A stretch of DNA of 64,000 bases from Eopsaltria australis. Its lineage: Eukaryota; Chordata; Aves; Passeriformes; Petroicidae. The notes under the pieces are model-generated. The model had not been told where the DNA came from. It saw only the letters and a program-made list of their open reading frames with translations, and ran no database searches. The position numbers and the translations under genes were made by a program. Where the stretch lies: positions 1 to 64,000 of the forward strand of contig JAVTVJ010011175.1 of the NCBI GenBank assembly GCA_034509425.1, given 5' to 3'. Below are positions 44,753-55,937 of this stretch, piece by piece (position 1 is the first letter of the stretch; every line of letters starts with the position of its first letter).

Positions 44753-46507
44753 AAAGATTGACTTATAACTGATTTTTTCCCTAAGTATATTAACTTTCCC
44801 TTGGAGAGTTTCAGTTTTACTCTTGATTTTGCAAGAAGATGTTGGTGTTGAATAGCTTGTCTCAACTTGCATCATCCCTCAAAAAACCCAACCCAACCAA
44901 TGAAATATAAACAAAACCACAAACAACAAAACCCACCAAAACTAACAAGCCCAAACTCTTGCAAAGTTTTCCGCCTGGGTACTGTATTCTAAAAGTCAAA
45001 GTCAGTCTAAGAAAACTTTCACTGTCTTTCCAGTCCAATTGATTATTATTTAGATATGCTTCCACTAGCATGGTAGAACTTGGCCTTGGTTATTTCTAAA
45101 TTCTTCATTTATTTTTTGGCTAAAGGAGTTGATGAAATGGAAGTTTTTCATCTACCGACAGTGAAACTAGGAATTCTGAGATAATGACTGCTAGATGTTA
45201 TATAAACACTAAGGCAAAATATTCATATTTATTTTTAACCTAGGAACCATTAATTTAGTGATAAAATTTTGGTTCAGTGACTTAATTTCAATTATCCCGA
45301 GTGACTGACAAAGACTGAATTGCTCTGCTTGATAGGTGCTGGCAAAGCTGAGCCATGTCTGCTTACTGTACAGTGTTTAAACATATATGTTTTGACCAGT
45401 TTATGAAAACAAGTGTTGTATGCTATGACTTTCCATCAGATTGTTTTGTACTAGCTCCATTTGCTTATAATTACAGATCATTTTTTCTTTTAGCAGATGC
45501 AGCAGGTATTTCCCCTGATAGTTCTGTTAGCCAATGCAAAGAAGAATAGAAAATGTAGAAAAGCAATAGTAGGCCAAAATACAAAAATGTAAATTGAAAT
45601 GTAAATTATCAGCATAGCACGCTGAATATTTTCTGTAAAACTCTCAGTGAAACACATTTAAGTTTTCATCTATAGGACAATATTGGCCATTTAAACCTTT
45701 AGCATTGGCAGTGAAATGTCAGGAATAATAGAGACATTCAGATTTTGTAGAAGCATTCATAATTGTTTTCTGAAAGTTTACTGTTAGGAATCACTCTAAC
45801 ATAACGTTTGTTTAATTGGGAGTGAGAAACAGCACAAGAATTGTGCTTTTGAAAGATCCGTGTACTAATACAGTAAAAACCAGTATTGAATATAAGCAGT
45901 GATGCAGTGATATCTGTACTGATAATTTTTTCCTCTTTCTGCATAAGTATAACTTTTAGGCAGCACAAAAGAAAATATTATCTTTTGTTTTATTTCACAT
46001 TTAAGAATATATGTCATTGTAAATGTGCTTAATATCTAAAAAAGATGAAGGATTAAAACTAACAATGAACACTTCAGAGTACCTGATTCTTCTGAGTTTG
46101 GGTCAACATAACTGAGAAGTTCAGCTGCCACAGTTATTACTGATGACTCCTTGTGTTGTTTCCATTTAGTAAATATCTCTATGAACTATGTGTATAAATA
46201 ATGGCTTTATATTCAAATTCAGAGAGAGAGAATGCACCTTGCTCTCTACCCCTTTTGAATTTCTTGCAAGGATTACTAAGGTTCCTGCCCATGATCTGAG
46301 AAGCAATTTTCAACTAATTTTAAGGCTATTTGCTATTTCAACTCATATTAAAGCAGAATAGAAATAATTTTTCTTGTATGAAAACATATAAGCAGTTTCA
46401 CAAGTTATACTTCTAGTTACAGATTAATCAATTCCAACACAATGCAGAAATAGCTTTTGAATTCCAACCACTTCATGTGTGTTCTTGAACTATTATTGCA
46501 TTTGCAG
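44753..46507 (+). other. CFAP54 intron, nothing further recognised
   Basis: AT-rich intronic sequence. A short splice-flanked frame near 45496-45549 is too weak to call. Confidence 0.4.
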
Positions 46508-46701
46508 ATGGATACAATGTTGTCTCTGAAACTCCTGAAGTATCTTCTACTGAAAAAGAACAAATCACAGAAGACAGAGTGAAAGTGATGGAACAGAAAG
46601 TATTGTCACTGAGGCCAGACAGAAGAAAGATACAATAACATGGGTTCACATAATTCGCTACCATAATAATTTAAAAAGAATTTATAACACAAACCCATCT
46701 G
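46508..46701 (+). pseudogene. CFAP54: CFAP54 exon, probably frameshifted
   Basis: Acceptor TTTGCAG, donor GTATGT. It begins in the phase required (GYNVVSETPEV), but the C-terminal half reads best in another frame (EARQKKDTITWVHIIRYHN), so an indel near the middle is likely. Confidence 0.6.
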
Positions 46702-46909
46702 GTATGTACTTTTATTTCCTTATAGAAAACTGCTGTAGGTGAGATACTTTTCTTGAGGGCAAACAGTGTCAGATTTAAAAGCTATCATCTGAAATAGCTT
46801 GATTTTGAGTTCCTTTAATTGTATAAATGCAAAAAAATCTTCATGGAAATCAAGATTTATGTCAGTTTAAAAATGCTGTAAGTGAAGACATTACTACCTT
46901 TCTTTGTAG

Positions 46910-47034
46910 TTATTCATAAGCCTCCACAATACCAGGAAGGACTCCCTCAAAACTTAATTGTTATTAATACATCTGAAGCATTTCTAAAAAAATCAAAATT
47001 GATATTTATTTTTAGTTCTAGAAAAATAAAGCTT
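46910..47034 (+). pseudogene. Possible CFAP54 exon (IHKPPQYQEGLPQNL...)
   Basis: After a TTTGTAG acceptor a frame compatible with the previous exon stays open for about 40 codons, but no clear donor follows. Low confidence. Confidence 0.3.
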
Positions 47035-47415
47035 AAGTCCCATCATAAATAAATCTGTTCAGTTTAAGGTTCTGTTTTGGAGACTTGAGTGTAGGGTAAA
47101 TGGGAGGGCTGAGCATTATTGAACGTGTTTTGACTGAAACCCTAGATGTGATTTGCTTGCTTGGGTTATTACTCTGTAAATGGAACATGGTAATAGATAG
47201 GACCTTGCAAACAGAGTAAGAATCCATTAATTGCAAGGCCCTAATATTATGCACCTACCTGTGATGACCAGCTTTTGGATATACAAGTGGTGACCCAATA
47301 GGTGAGAACAGTACTACATTGCATATATAGGTGTTGTTTAGAGAGAAACCTAGCAACTCTGAAAATAATAATTCCAGAGAGGGCTGGGACCTTGCAGCAC
47401 TAAATGAAAGGAAAG

Positions 47416-47809
47416 TGTGGAGAATAACTATCTCCATCTGCGTGGACATAAGTAAGCAATCCAGCATCTTTAGGTGAGAAATAGGCCTCTGTACAAGGTC
47501 ATCTGAAAGACATCTGTGAGAAAGAAAGATGCAAAGACTGTAAATAATTCCCAGGTGTCTGAGGAGAAACTTGGCAGATGAAACTGTTATTGTAGCCTTC
47601 TGATACTAACTTAGTGCTCTAATTAGAGTAGAGAAAATACCATGTGAAAGCTTTGTGTGAGAAAACACTGTGTGAACTGCAGACGAAAAACTTATCGCAT
47701 AGCTTTATTTTTAGCACACTGTAGAATATAAGTATGCTTACTGCCTGAAATAAAACGGCTTCACTTTGATCACATTGCTCTGGCGTGATGTCCCATCATT
47801 TTCCCCGCA
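47416..47809 (+). repeat. ERV-5 5' LTR
   Basis: 394 bp, TGTGGAGAATAAC to CCCCGCA, with AATAAA near 47750. Scattered differences from the 3' LTR. Confidence 0.9.
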
Positions 47810-47811
47810 AA

Positions 47812-47829
47812 TGGTGGTCCTGATGTGAC
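47812..47829 (+). promoter_or_regulatory. ERV-5 primer-binding site, tRNA-Trp-like
   Basis: TGGTGGTCCTGATGTGAC follows the LTR by two bases and matches the tRNA-Trp site at about 13 of 18 positions. Degraded; assignment tentative. Confidence 0.55.
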
Positions 47830-47830
47830 T

Positions 47831-47910
47831 GGCGTGATAGAGGGCCTCGCAACGTGATTCTACCTGAAGTGATTCCACCTGGCGTGATACCACCCGACGT
47901 GATAGGAGGC
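47831..47910 (+). repeat. 15-bp repeats resembling the primer site
   Basis: The core CGTGAT/AGTGAT recurs at 47831, 47851, 47866, 47881 and 47896, the last four at exact 15-bp spacing. The unit CCCGACGTGAT equals the 3' part of a tRNA-Trp primer site. Confidence 0.75.
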
Positions 47911-47994
47911 CCCCAGATTCATCAGATGCTGAGATTCGGTGAAATAGATCACTGAGGGAGTGGGTAAACCGGCCAAATCCCTGCTGCCCCGGCA

Positions 47995-48168
47995 GGAAGC
48001 CTCGCACACAGAGGGTGCGGGAAGCCTCACCAAAGGGGTGGATTGCCTCACCAAAAGGTGGGAAGCCTCACACAGTGAGTGTGGGAAGCCTCGTACATAT
48101 TAAGTGTGGGAAGACAGAGAATCCTCACCGAAAGGTGGGAAGCCTCACACGTGGGCCGTGTGGGATGG
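47995..48168 (+). repeat. Array of short hairpin repeats in the ERV-5 leader, part 1
   Basis: About seven units of 20-26 bp share GGAAGCCTCAC...GTGG. Each can fold as a small stem-loop: CACC/GGTG with AAA, AAAA or GAAA loops, CACAC/GTGTG or GCAC/GTGC. Loops vary while stems covary. The array is interrupted at 48169 by a solo LTR and resumes at 49022. Confidence 0.8.
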
Positions 48169-49021
48169 TGTCAGAGACTGAAAATAGTTCATGCCTCAAA
48201 CATTGATATAAAGTTTTGATCAGAGAAGCCTCCCTGAAGATACCTGACTGGGACTTTGAACTGAGCCAAACTGCTGAGATTAGATAAAGGGAAAAGCCTA
48301 TTGTTCAGTCATCTCAGTCTGAGGGAAAGGAATGCGTCCACAGAGGCTGAAGCCACCAGCTGTACTGAGAATCATTTCTGGCTGAGTTTGGGGTGGGGGC
48401 AGAGCACAGCTCACAGAAGCCAAGTTTGCAGTCTTACCCCCCAGCTGAAGGGGGGAGCAGGATGGCATAACCTCTGATCAGAGGCAATACACACTCATCC
48501 TCCATTACACAAACTGGCCCAGCTGTGGAACCCCCAACCCCACAAGCCACATCCATGGGACTCTCACGTGAGAGGCAGCTGAGGAGGAGTCACAATCTAT
48601 CACAGACCCCCCAAAGTGCTCCCCAGACGCCTTGCACCACAGGAGTGCACGTGATGCAAGCAGAGTCTGCTGCTAGAGGCTGCCCCCTCCCCTGGGGGGA
48701 CATGCCTGGACATTTCCACCTGACCTGAGTGTATATTAACCCATGGCATTCTGTGCTTTTGGGGGACTTCCACTACCGAGACCAGCTGAAGAGGACATCA
48801 GGACACCAGTGGGACCCACGGAGTGGTGATACTTCTTTGTCCCTGTCCCTCTCTGTCCCCCCATCTTTCTCCCTACTCCCCCTTTCTTCTCTTTTCTTCT
48901 CTCTCTTTCTCTCATATTTACTATCAAATAAAATTCATACTATTGATTGGCATATGGTCTCGTTTGTACCTTAATTCGAGCAGAAATATTTCTAAAGAAC
49001 TTTAATAATTAGATCATAACA
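48169..49021 (+). repeat. Solo LTR inserted in the ERV-5 leader
   Basis: 853 bp, TGTCAGAGAC to CATAACA, flanked by GATGG (48164-48168 and 49022-49026), with AATAAA near 48925. Confidence 0.82.
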
Positions 49022-49119
49022 GATGGGAGAAGCCTCACCCTAGGGGTGGGAAGCCTCACCGAAAGGGTGGGATGCCTCATCCGGTTGCCTCGCCGTGAGG
49101 ACGAGAAGCCCCTTACGCA
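49022..49119 (+). repeat. Hairpin repeats in the ERV-5 leader, part 2
   Basis: Two more units of the same type (CCTCACC-CTA-GGGGTGG and CCTCACC-GAAA-GGGTGG) and two related stems lie just before the gag ATG. Confidence 0.75.
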
Positions 49120-51067
49120 ATGCGTCTGGGGAGGAAAATGGCCGGGGAGGAGATTGGGATGGACAAGGAACAACAGGCAGTCCTAAACCTCCTCCAACAT
49201 ATTATCTCTGTGAGAGGACTGAAATGTGATGATTCCATTATTCGGAGTCTCCTAAAGTGGGCTTGGGACCATGGACTAATCTCGGGAGCGGGAGTAGCCT
49301 TTCAGATACCCGCCTGGGCGGCAATTGGGAAGGCACTGTGGAACTCTGTCAGTAGTGGTGGAGCAGCCACTAAGGAAGCTTCTAAATATTCCACTCATTG
49401 GAAGCTCATAACAGAGACCCTGCAGGAAATGAAGGCGGAGACGCAGGCAGCTGCCTCTGTTTTTGCAGTGCTAACTCCATCAGGCTCTGAATCAAAAGAA
49501 ACTGAAACAGCAATCACCTCCACTTTTTCGACCCGAGTGACGTTCCCGCTTCCCACTTCTGTAACAACACCACCTCCAGCCCCTCCTGTACCTGAACCCA
49601 CCACCACCACCAATGTTACCCAAAGTAATGAAGAAATTAAAGAGAAACCCGGTGGAGAACAGCTGCCCCATAACAGCTGCCTGATGCCAGCCGCCTGAGC
49701 CAGCCGCCCAATGCCAGCCGCCCGAGCCTCTACAAACCATCAGGGAAGAAGAAACAAAAGGTGATGTAGTGGAAGACTTGTTGCAAGATGTGCTCGCAAA
49801 GTTAGAGGGCCTAGTGATACAAAATCCAACTGGACAGCCTAATGTAAACACCCCGTCAGGACAGTCACCAACTGAAACAAACCTACAGCATCAGTATTCC
49901 TTTCACGAACCCCCACTTCCTCCAGTGAGAAGTGTAGGGATCGAACAACAACAGATCCCCCTTCTGCCAAGTCTGGGAGAGCCGACGTTCCAGGACCCAG
50001 AAGTGGGCAATCAACATAGTCAACGATGTAAAGGTATAATTCATGATGCCCTGATTGAGGGACAGTTTATCCCCCAAGCGTTTCCTGTTACTCTGCAACC
50101 TGGAGGACAGAGACGATGGGAAGCCTTTGACTGGAAACTACTTTAGAAAGCCAGAGATGCAGTATCTAAATATGGCATTCAATCGCCATTTACCACCCAG
50201 TTATTACACTATTTGTATACTTGTGACCTATTATTACCATATGACTGTACACAGCTTGCTGCCGTTATACTGCCTCTGTCTGCATTATTAATCTTTGAAA
50301 GACAATGGAGACAGCTATGTGTGCAGAAGGCAGCTAAACCTCGCCAACAAGACGACCCTTTGTTTGGAGTTACATCGCAACAGCTGCTAGGTGAAGGACC
50401 TTGGTCAAATGTGAATCTTCAAATGCAAAGCGCAGTACAGGTGTTACAAAGATCTCAAGAACTGGCTCTTACCACCATCAGTACCATGCCTGAGCCTGGC
50501 GGGCCACAAGCCTTCTTACATGTATGACAAGGCCCTAATGAAAAATACTCCTCATTCATTGATCGATTGCATCAGACGATCAAGATGCATCCTGACTTCG
50601 ATGATGACATGAGAGAATAGATGTTCCAAATCCTAGCCTTTGATAACATGAACAAGAAAGCTCAACAAATCCTCGGAACATTACCAAAAACAGTGACGGT
50701 GGTTGATATGATTGAACTAGCAGACAGAACCTATCAACAAGATAAAGCAGCATATGTTGCAGCCGCCATAAGCGGAGCTATTAAGCCTCTCCTGGACAAG
50801 AGGGGTGTAGCTGCCAATACACGGTGCTTTAATTGTGGCCACTTCTCCGGCGTAGATCCGAAGTGGTGTAAGGCATGTTGAAAAGATGATCACAGCGCAA
50901 TAGATTGTAGAAAGCAGGGAAACCTGAAGCAGAGTGCGAGACCCCCGCGCGTGCAGACACACGTGCAGAGGGCCTGGACCATGACTACAACCAACAGACA
51001 GGGAGCCTTGACACCCTCCGCTCCGCAACTGCTGGAAGTGCCGGAGTGGATGTCACACCAGCAGTAG
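49120..51067 (+). pseudogene. gag: ERV-5 gag
   Basis: Matrix starts at 49120 (or ATG 49138) and is open for about 190 codons. TGA at 49696 and a frame change follow. Capsid is readable in one frame from 49769 with TAG 50144, TGA 50525, TAG 50618 and TGA 50879. It has RRWEAFDWK at its start and the major homology region QGPNEKYSSFIDRL near 50530. Two nucleocapsid Cys clusters (CFNC and CKAC) are recognisable but degenerate. Structural polyprotein, not expressible in full. Confidence 0.82.
50917..50923 (+). promoter_or_regulatory. ERV-5 gag-pro slippery heptamer
   Basis: G-GGA-AAC in the gag phase; the -1 frame is open from here through the dUTPase. Confidence 0.72.
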
Positions 51068-51390
51068 ATGTTACCTTAACCACCATGGCAGTGCAGCTGG
51101 TTGACACCAATGTTGAAGGACCACTAGGAAGAAATTTGTGTGCGCTACTGCTAGGACGTTCTTCTACTAGTCGACAAGGCATTTTTGTACTACCTGGAGT
51201 AATTGATTCAGATTATACTGGAGGCATCAATGCAACGGTCTATATACTCTTTCCACCAGTCTCCATCCCGCGAGGTACACGTATTGCTCAGTTGGTCCCG
51301 TTTTTCTCTTGTGTCCCCAATCCCGGGAATGCCATCAGGGGAGACAAGGGATTTGGATCCACAGGACCACCTCAAGTGTTTTTGCGATAG
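50924..51390 (+). CDS. ERV-5 dUTPase domain, open
   Basis: dUTP pyrophosphatase domain that precedes protease in betaretroviral pro and limits uracil in viral DNA. The frame is entered by -1 shift. Recognisable motifs: motif 1 AGSAGVD near 51030, motif 3 GVIDSDYTG near 51199, GTRIAQLV near 51274, and the Gly-rich motif 5 RGDKGFGSTG near 51337. It ends at TAG 51388 where protease should continue, probably through a frameshift in a T run. Catalytic residues look intact. Confidence 0.85.
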
Positions 51391-52584
51391 ACATCACTAG
51401 AGGCAAACCAGAAAAGACAGTCACGTTACGTTCCCGTGATGACCATCGAACAACCTTGAGAATGATTTTTGATACTGGGGCTGAGCCAAATGAAAACTAC
51501 ACTTGTCACTCAGCCTTTTTAGTAGCGGCCACTGGGGAGCAGCCAATCCTCAACATTAGGTGGAAAACGGACACACTCGTCTGGATTGAACAGTGATCGC
51601 TCACCGGTGAAAAGCTACTCAAAGTTAACAAACTGGTAAAAGAGCAACTCAAAGAAGATCATATTGTTCCTTCCACTAGCGAGTGGAATACATCAATATT
51701 TACAATACCAAAAAAGAGTGGAAAATGGAGACTACTGCACGGCCTAAGGGCAGTCAATGCCGTGATGATGGACATGGGAGCTTTACAACCAGGTCTTCCC
51801 TATCCTGCCATGATACCAGAAGATTGGGAAATTTTAGTTATTGATTTAAAGGACTGTTTCTTTACCATTCCTTTGCATAAAGACGATGCAGAGAGATTTG
51901 CCTTTTCTGTACCATCCATCAACAAAGCTGAACCTGCCAGACAATATCACTGGGTTGTTTTGCCCCAGGCTATGCGAAATTCGCCCACAATGTGCCAAAT
52001 TTATGTAGCTTGGGCCCTAGAACCAGTAAGAAGAAAGTTTCCCTACTTGATCATTTATCACTATATGGATGACATCTTAATAGCTGGGAAAAACTTAGCC
52101 AATCTCCCGATCTTGACTGAAGTTATGACAGCCCTTGAGTCAAAGGGGTTGAAAATCGCTCCAGAAAAGGTGCAGAAACAATCTCCTGGAAATACCTTGG
52201 TTGGATCATCACTGGAAGTCAAATATGCCCGCAGAAGGTAGAAATTACTACAGAGGTCTGGACGCTGCACAACGTACAAAAACTGGTCGGGGATATTCAG
52301 TGGATCCATACAATATGTGGAATTACCAATGACGACTTGAAACCATTTGTACAGCTTTTGGGAACAACTACTCAGGCCAACGATAAACGAGTACTGGGAC
52401 CAGAACATCGAGCAGCCCTTGAATGCATCAGCTATAAGATTGTGTTGTGGGGTAACCGTAGTCAAAAATTCCTGGTACAGAAGAAAGGAGGTAGAGTTGG
52501 AAATGAGGTACCCAAAAGGAGGTATTACAGTTTCTGCCTCCAAAACTCATAAAACCAGGAGACAACCTGGAGAAGTTCTCTTTT
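51391..52584 (+). pseudogene. pol: ERV-5 truncated protease and reverse transcriptase
   Basis: Protease keeps FDTGA near 51466 but loses its C-terminal half: an internal deletion joins it to the start of reverse transcriptase. TGA 51594 stands in WIEQ-stop-SLTGEKL. Reverse transcriptase is then open to 52241 with LDL-type IDLKDCFFTIPL, WVVLPQ and YMDD near 52064. A frameshift near 52190 follows; thumb sequence is readable to about 52560, where the LTRX insertion begins. Confidence 0.85.
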
Positions 52585-54120
52585 AGACTTCCGGTTCACT
52601 GAGGAAAAATGTCCTTCTCTCCTCTGCGCTGTCTGGTGAGGTCCTCCCAGGCCCTCTGGGGCCTGAGGCTGCCGGCCGGGATGGCGTGGAGAGGGGAGGG
52701 GGAACCCAGGCCAGTCTTTCAGTTCCTCACAGTGGTTTTATGCGAGAGGGAACTAAATCGGCTCCACTCAGCTCCGCCCGAGCCGAGAGGGGCTTCACTC
52801 TGCTGCCCCAAGCTAAGGAACCTTGCTGACTCCGCCCCACCTAACCCGGGCTTGGCCGGCTCCGTGCACAGCCTGGCGTGGGAGAGAGAGCTCGGGTGAC
52901 CCTCTTGTAACTCGAATGCGGTCCTGCTGGCCCCACGGCACGGCCCGGCATGGGAGAGCAGCACAGGCAAGCTCCTCTCCCTGCAGCTCAGATGCGGCCC
53001 TGCCGGGCCGGCTCTGCGGAGCGGCTCGGCGCGAGAGAGAGCTTGGGCGGCCCCCTAGAGTTTGGATACGGCCGCGCCAACCCATGCAGGTGAGGCGCAG
53101 CTTGGATGGAGAATGGTGCAGATGAACTCCTCTCCCTCAGCTCAAACACTGAGTATACTACACTTGAACAACGTGGGCAGAGGTCATGTGACCATCGCCC
53201 AGCTGAAAGACAAATTAACTGTTTTCTTTCAATATCAAGATGGGACTTGAAAACATCCGTTTTTCCCCCCACACAGAAAGAAAAGAAATGAATACACTTA
53301 CAACAGGTACAACATAAAGACTCCAAGTTAATGAATGTAGCAAAGCTTATATTTAGAAAAAGAAGAGATGAGGAGTGCCTTGAGGCTGAAAATTTCTCTT
53401 GTAAAGACATGTTGATAAACTCGGCTATAATATACCCTGTAATATATGAACAATGGTTTAAAAGGGGGGAAAAAAGGGGGGTGTAATGTTCTAGGTATAA
53501 GCAGTGGACTAAGACTCTTGTGTATAAGATTTCCTTGCCCCAGGAATAATAGAAGACTTGTGTTGCCAATAAGGAGAAAAGGGGGTTTCGTTGCTGCTGT
53601 AATAGAAATGTTCATCCTCAAAAGAGTATCTCCATGACCATTATATGTCCACTTCTAGTAGCCCTGGGAAAGCTACTGAAGTGGGAAGGGTTTCTAGAAC
53701 AAGCAAATCTTTTCCTTAGGGGTGTTGCTTACTGGGAGGCTGACAACCATAGGAACTGTATTTCCTATGGAGAAACAACATAATAGAGCAAGAGAAAACT
53801 TCTCTCCCTACATGAAGTGAGAAAAAACTGTTCCAGAGGTGGTATTTAACTACAAGTTGAAGTGTTGCCTTTTCTATGGTCAGTGGGAAAGAAATTAAGA
53901 GGAGGGGGGTGGGGGAAAATGTGTTATAAAGGTTTTGTTCTGATTCCTGATTATTATTATTCCTGTTTTAAGTCTTTTAATAAATTCTTTTTATATTCCT
54001 TAAAGTATAAACCTACTTTGCCTACTATTAATCCTTATCTCACAGCAAAAATCAAATAATTTTGGTAAGTGTGCTGGCATTTAGCCAAAAAACTCAAATA
54101 GGCGCATTAAAACCACTACA
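52585..54120 (+). mobile_element. LTRX-family element inserted in ERV-5 pol
   Basis: It ends with a 639-bp LTRX-like LTR (53482-54120, TGTAATGTTCTAGG to AACCACTACA) after a double polypurine tract. Upstream, about 52620-53140 is GC-rich non-coding sequence with degenerate repeats of roughly 75-90 bp (recurring GCGTGGGAGAGAG-like blocks). No 5' LTR or duplication was found, so the left boundary is approximate. Frames in the GC-rich part lack protein motifs. Confidence 0.65.
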
Positions 54121-55937
54121 AATTGGTCTTTCCACCCGGTTGCGATTCCCCAAACCTCAAAACCACAACAGATTGGCAATAGCCATGCCAATCGGATTAG
54201 GCCTGGGCTACCTGTGAACCTCATCCTTGTCAACTGAAATTCACCTCTTATGAGGAACCCTTGGGAATATCCTTGTGCTCTCATCATGCAGTGGGAAGAA
54301 AAATATCCACGGCCACTACACATCCTCAAGTGGGTCTTTTTACCCATCAAACCTCCTAAAACTGTTTCGACTAGAATGGAATGCTTTGCCCAACTCCTCA
54401 TGAAAGGACGAATGCGTTTTATTGAACTTCTGGGTCGAGATCCAAATACTGTATTTCTTCCAATGGTCCATTTTTACCTGGAATGGGGTCTTCGACATTC
54501 TGAGGATTTACACACTATATTACTCGGATTTACAGGAACTATTTCTAACCAGTACCCTCCTTCTAAGCTTTTAACTCTTCTAAAAGGACAAGTAATGGAA
54601 CAACGCCCATGTCTATCAGAGACTCCTTTGAATGGCATCACTGTTTTCACTGATGCTGGAAAGCATTCCCGAAAGGCGGCCTGTACCTGGTTTTCACAAC
54701 AAGGGACATGGGAAAAGAAAAATTTAATGGGTGATACAGATGACTCATTGCAAACACTTGAGCTCAAAGCAGTTGTATGGGCTTTTAGCTATTGGCCTTC
54801 AGTTGCTCTTAATATTGTGTCAGATTCTTTGTATGTAGTAGGTGTAGTCAAACATATTGAGTGAGCAATGATAAGGGAAGTGAAAAATCAGGCTTTTAAC
54901 ATCCTCATCACTCATTTATTGAATCTGGTTAACCAACGTAATGTCCCTTATTTTATAACTCACATTCGCAGTCACTCCATGCACAGAGGTTTAGCTATTG
55001 ACAACGAAATGGCCGATAGGTTGGTAGCTCCTGCATGGACAGGTTTACCAGTTGACACCTTTGCTCAGGCGCAGTTCTCATGACTTTTTCCATCAGTCAG
55101 CCAAAATGCTAGTAAAACAGTTCAGGATGCCATTATTAGATGTATTAGATGCCCAGGGAATTGTCAAGTCTTGTCCATCATGTCAGGAAAATGGATTCAG
55201 CCTAGGTATTGGAGTTAACCCTAGGGGATTGAAACCTTTGCAATTGTGACAAATGGATGTCATGCATATCAATGAATTTGGTCACCTCAAATATGTTCAC
55301 ATGTGCATTGACACCTTTTCTCAGGCAATCTGGGCAACGGCCCAAACAGGGGAGATGGCCTGACATGTGGAAAGGCATTTGTACAGTTCTTTTGCAGTAC
55401 TCAGTGTCCCAGCAAAGCTCAAAACAGACAATGGGCCAGGATACAGATCTTTATGCTTTGCTCAGTTTTGTAATCTCTGGGGTATTACTCATGACACCGG
55501 TATTCCACATGTTCCTACTGGTCAGGCCATTATAGAACGTGCACATCAAATGTTAAAAGGCTTGTTAAAACAAAAGGGGGGAACCTCGGGTATGTCTCCA
55601 CAAGAGAAGTTACGTAAAGCCCTATATGTGCTTAACTATCTGCGGTTAGCAAAAGATAGTCAGGAACCACCAATGTTGGTACACAGCTTGGCGCTTCGGC
55701 CAGATGGATAGTGGAATCCTAGTGAGGTATAGAGATCCAAAAACAGGTGAATGGAAAGGTCCTGCCACAGTTAAACTAACAGGAAGAGGATATATGTGTT
55801 TGCTTACAGGGGACGGATTGATCTGGATACCAGCAAGATGGACTAAGCCATATCACCCTGATGCTGAACCTGGAAACGCTGAGACAGCGACTAACCAGAT
55901 ACCAACAAACACTGACACCACTGCTGAGACAACTTAA
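54121..55937 (+). pseudogene. pol: ERV-5 RNase H and integrase
   Basis: Pol resumes after the insertion. RNase H: VFTDAGKHS, TLELKAV, IVSDSLYV, HIRSHS with TGA at 54862. Integrase: HHCC finger (HDFFHQ...CPSCQ), TGA 55247, QMDVMHI, a stop near 55361, TDNGPGY, QAIIERAH, then TAG 55709. The C-terminal DNA-binding domain (GRGYMCLL, WIPARWTKPY) follows in another frame and ends at TAA 55935. All catalytic signatures are present, in broken frames. Confidence 0.87.

Noticed and set aside
47995..48168. A CRISPR-like array
   Set aside because: Units are contiguous short hairpins without spacers, and the sequence is a vertebrate ERV leader.
52609..53569. Several Arg/Pro-rich frames in the GC-rich part of the pol insertion
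   Set aside because: Composition alone keeps them open; both strands give similar frames and no domain is visible.
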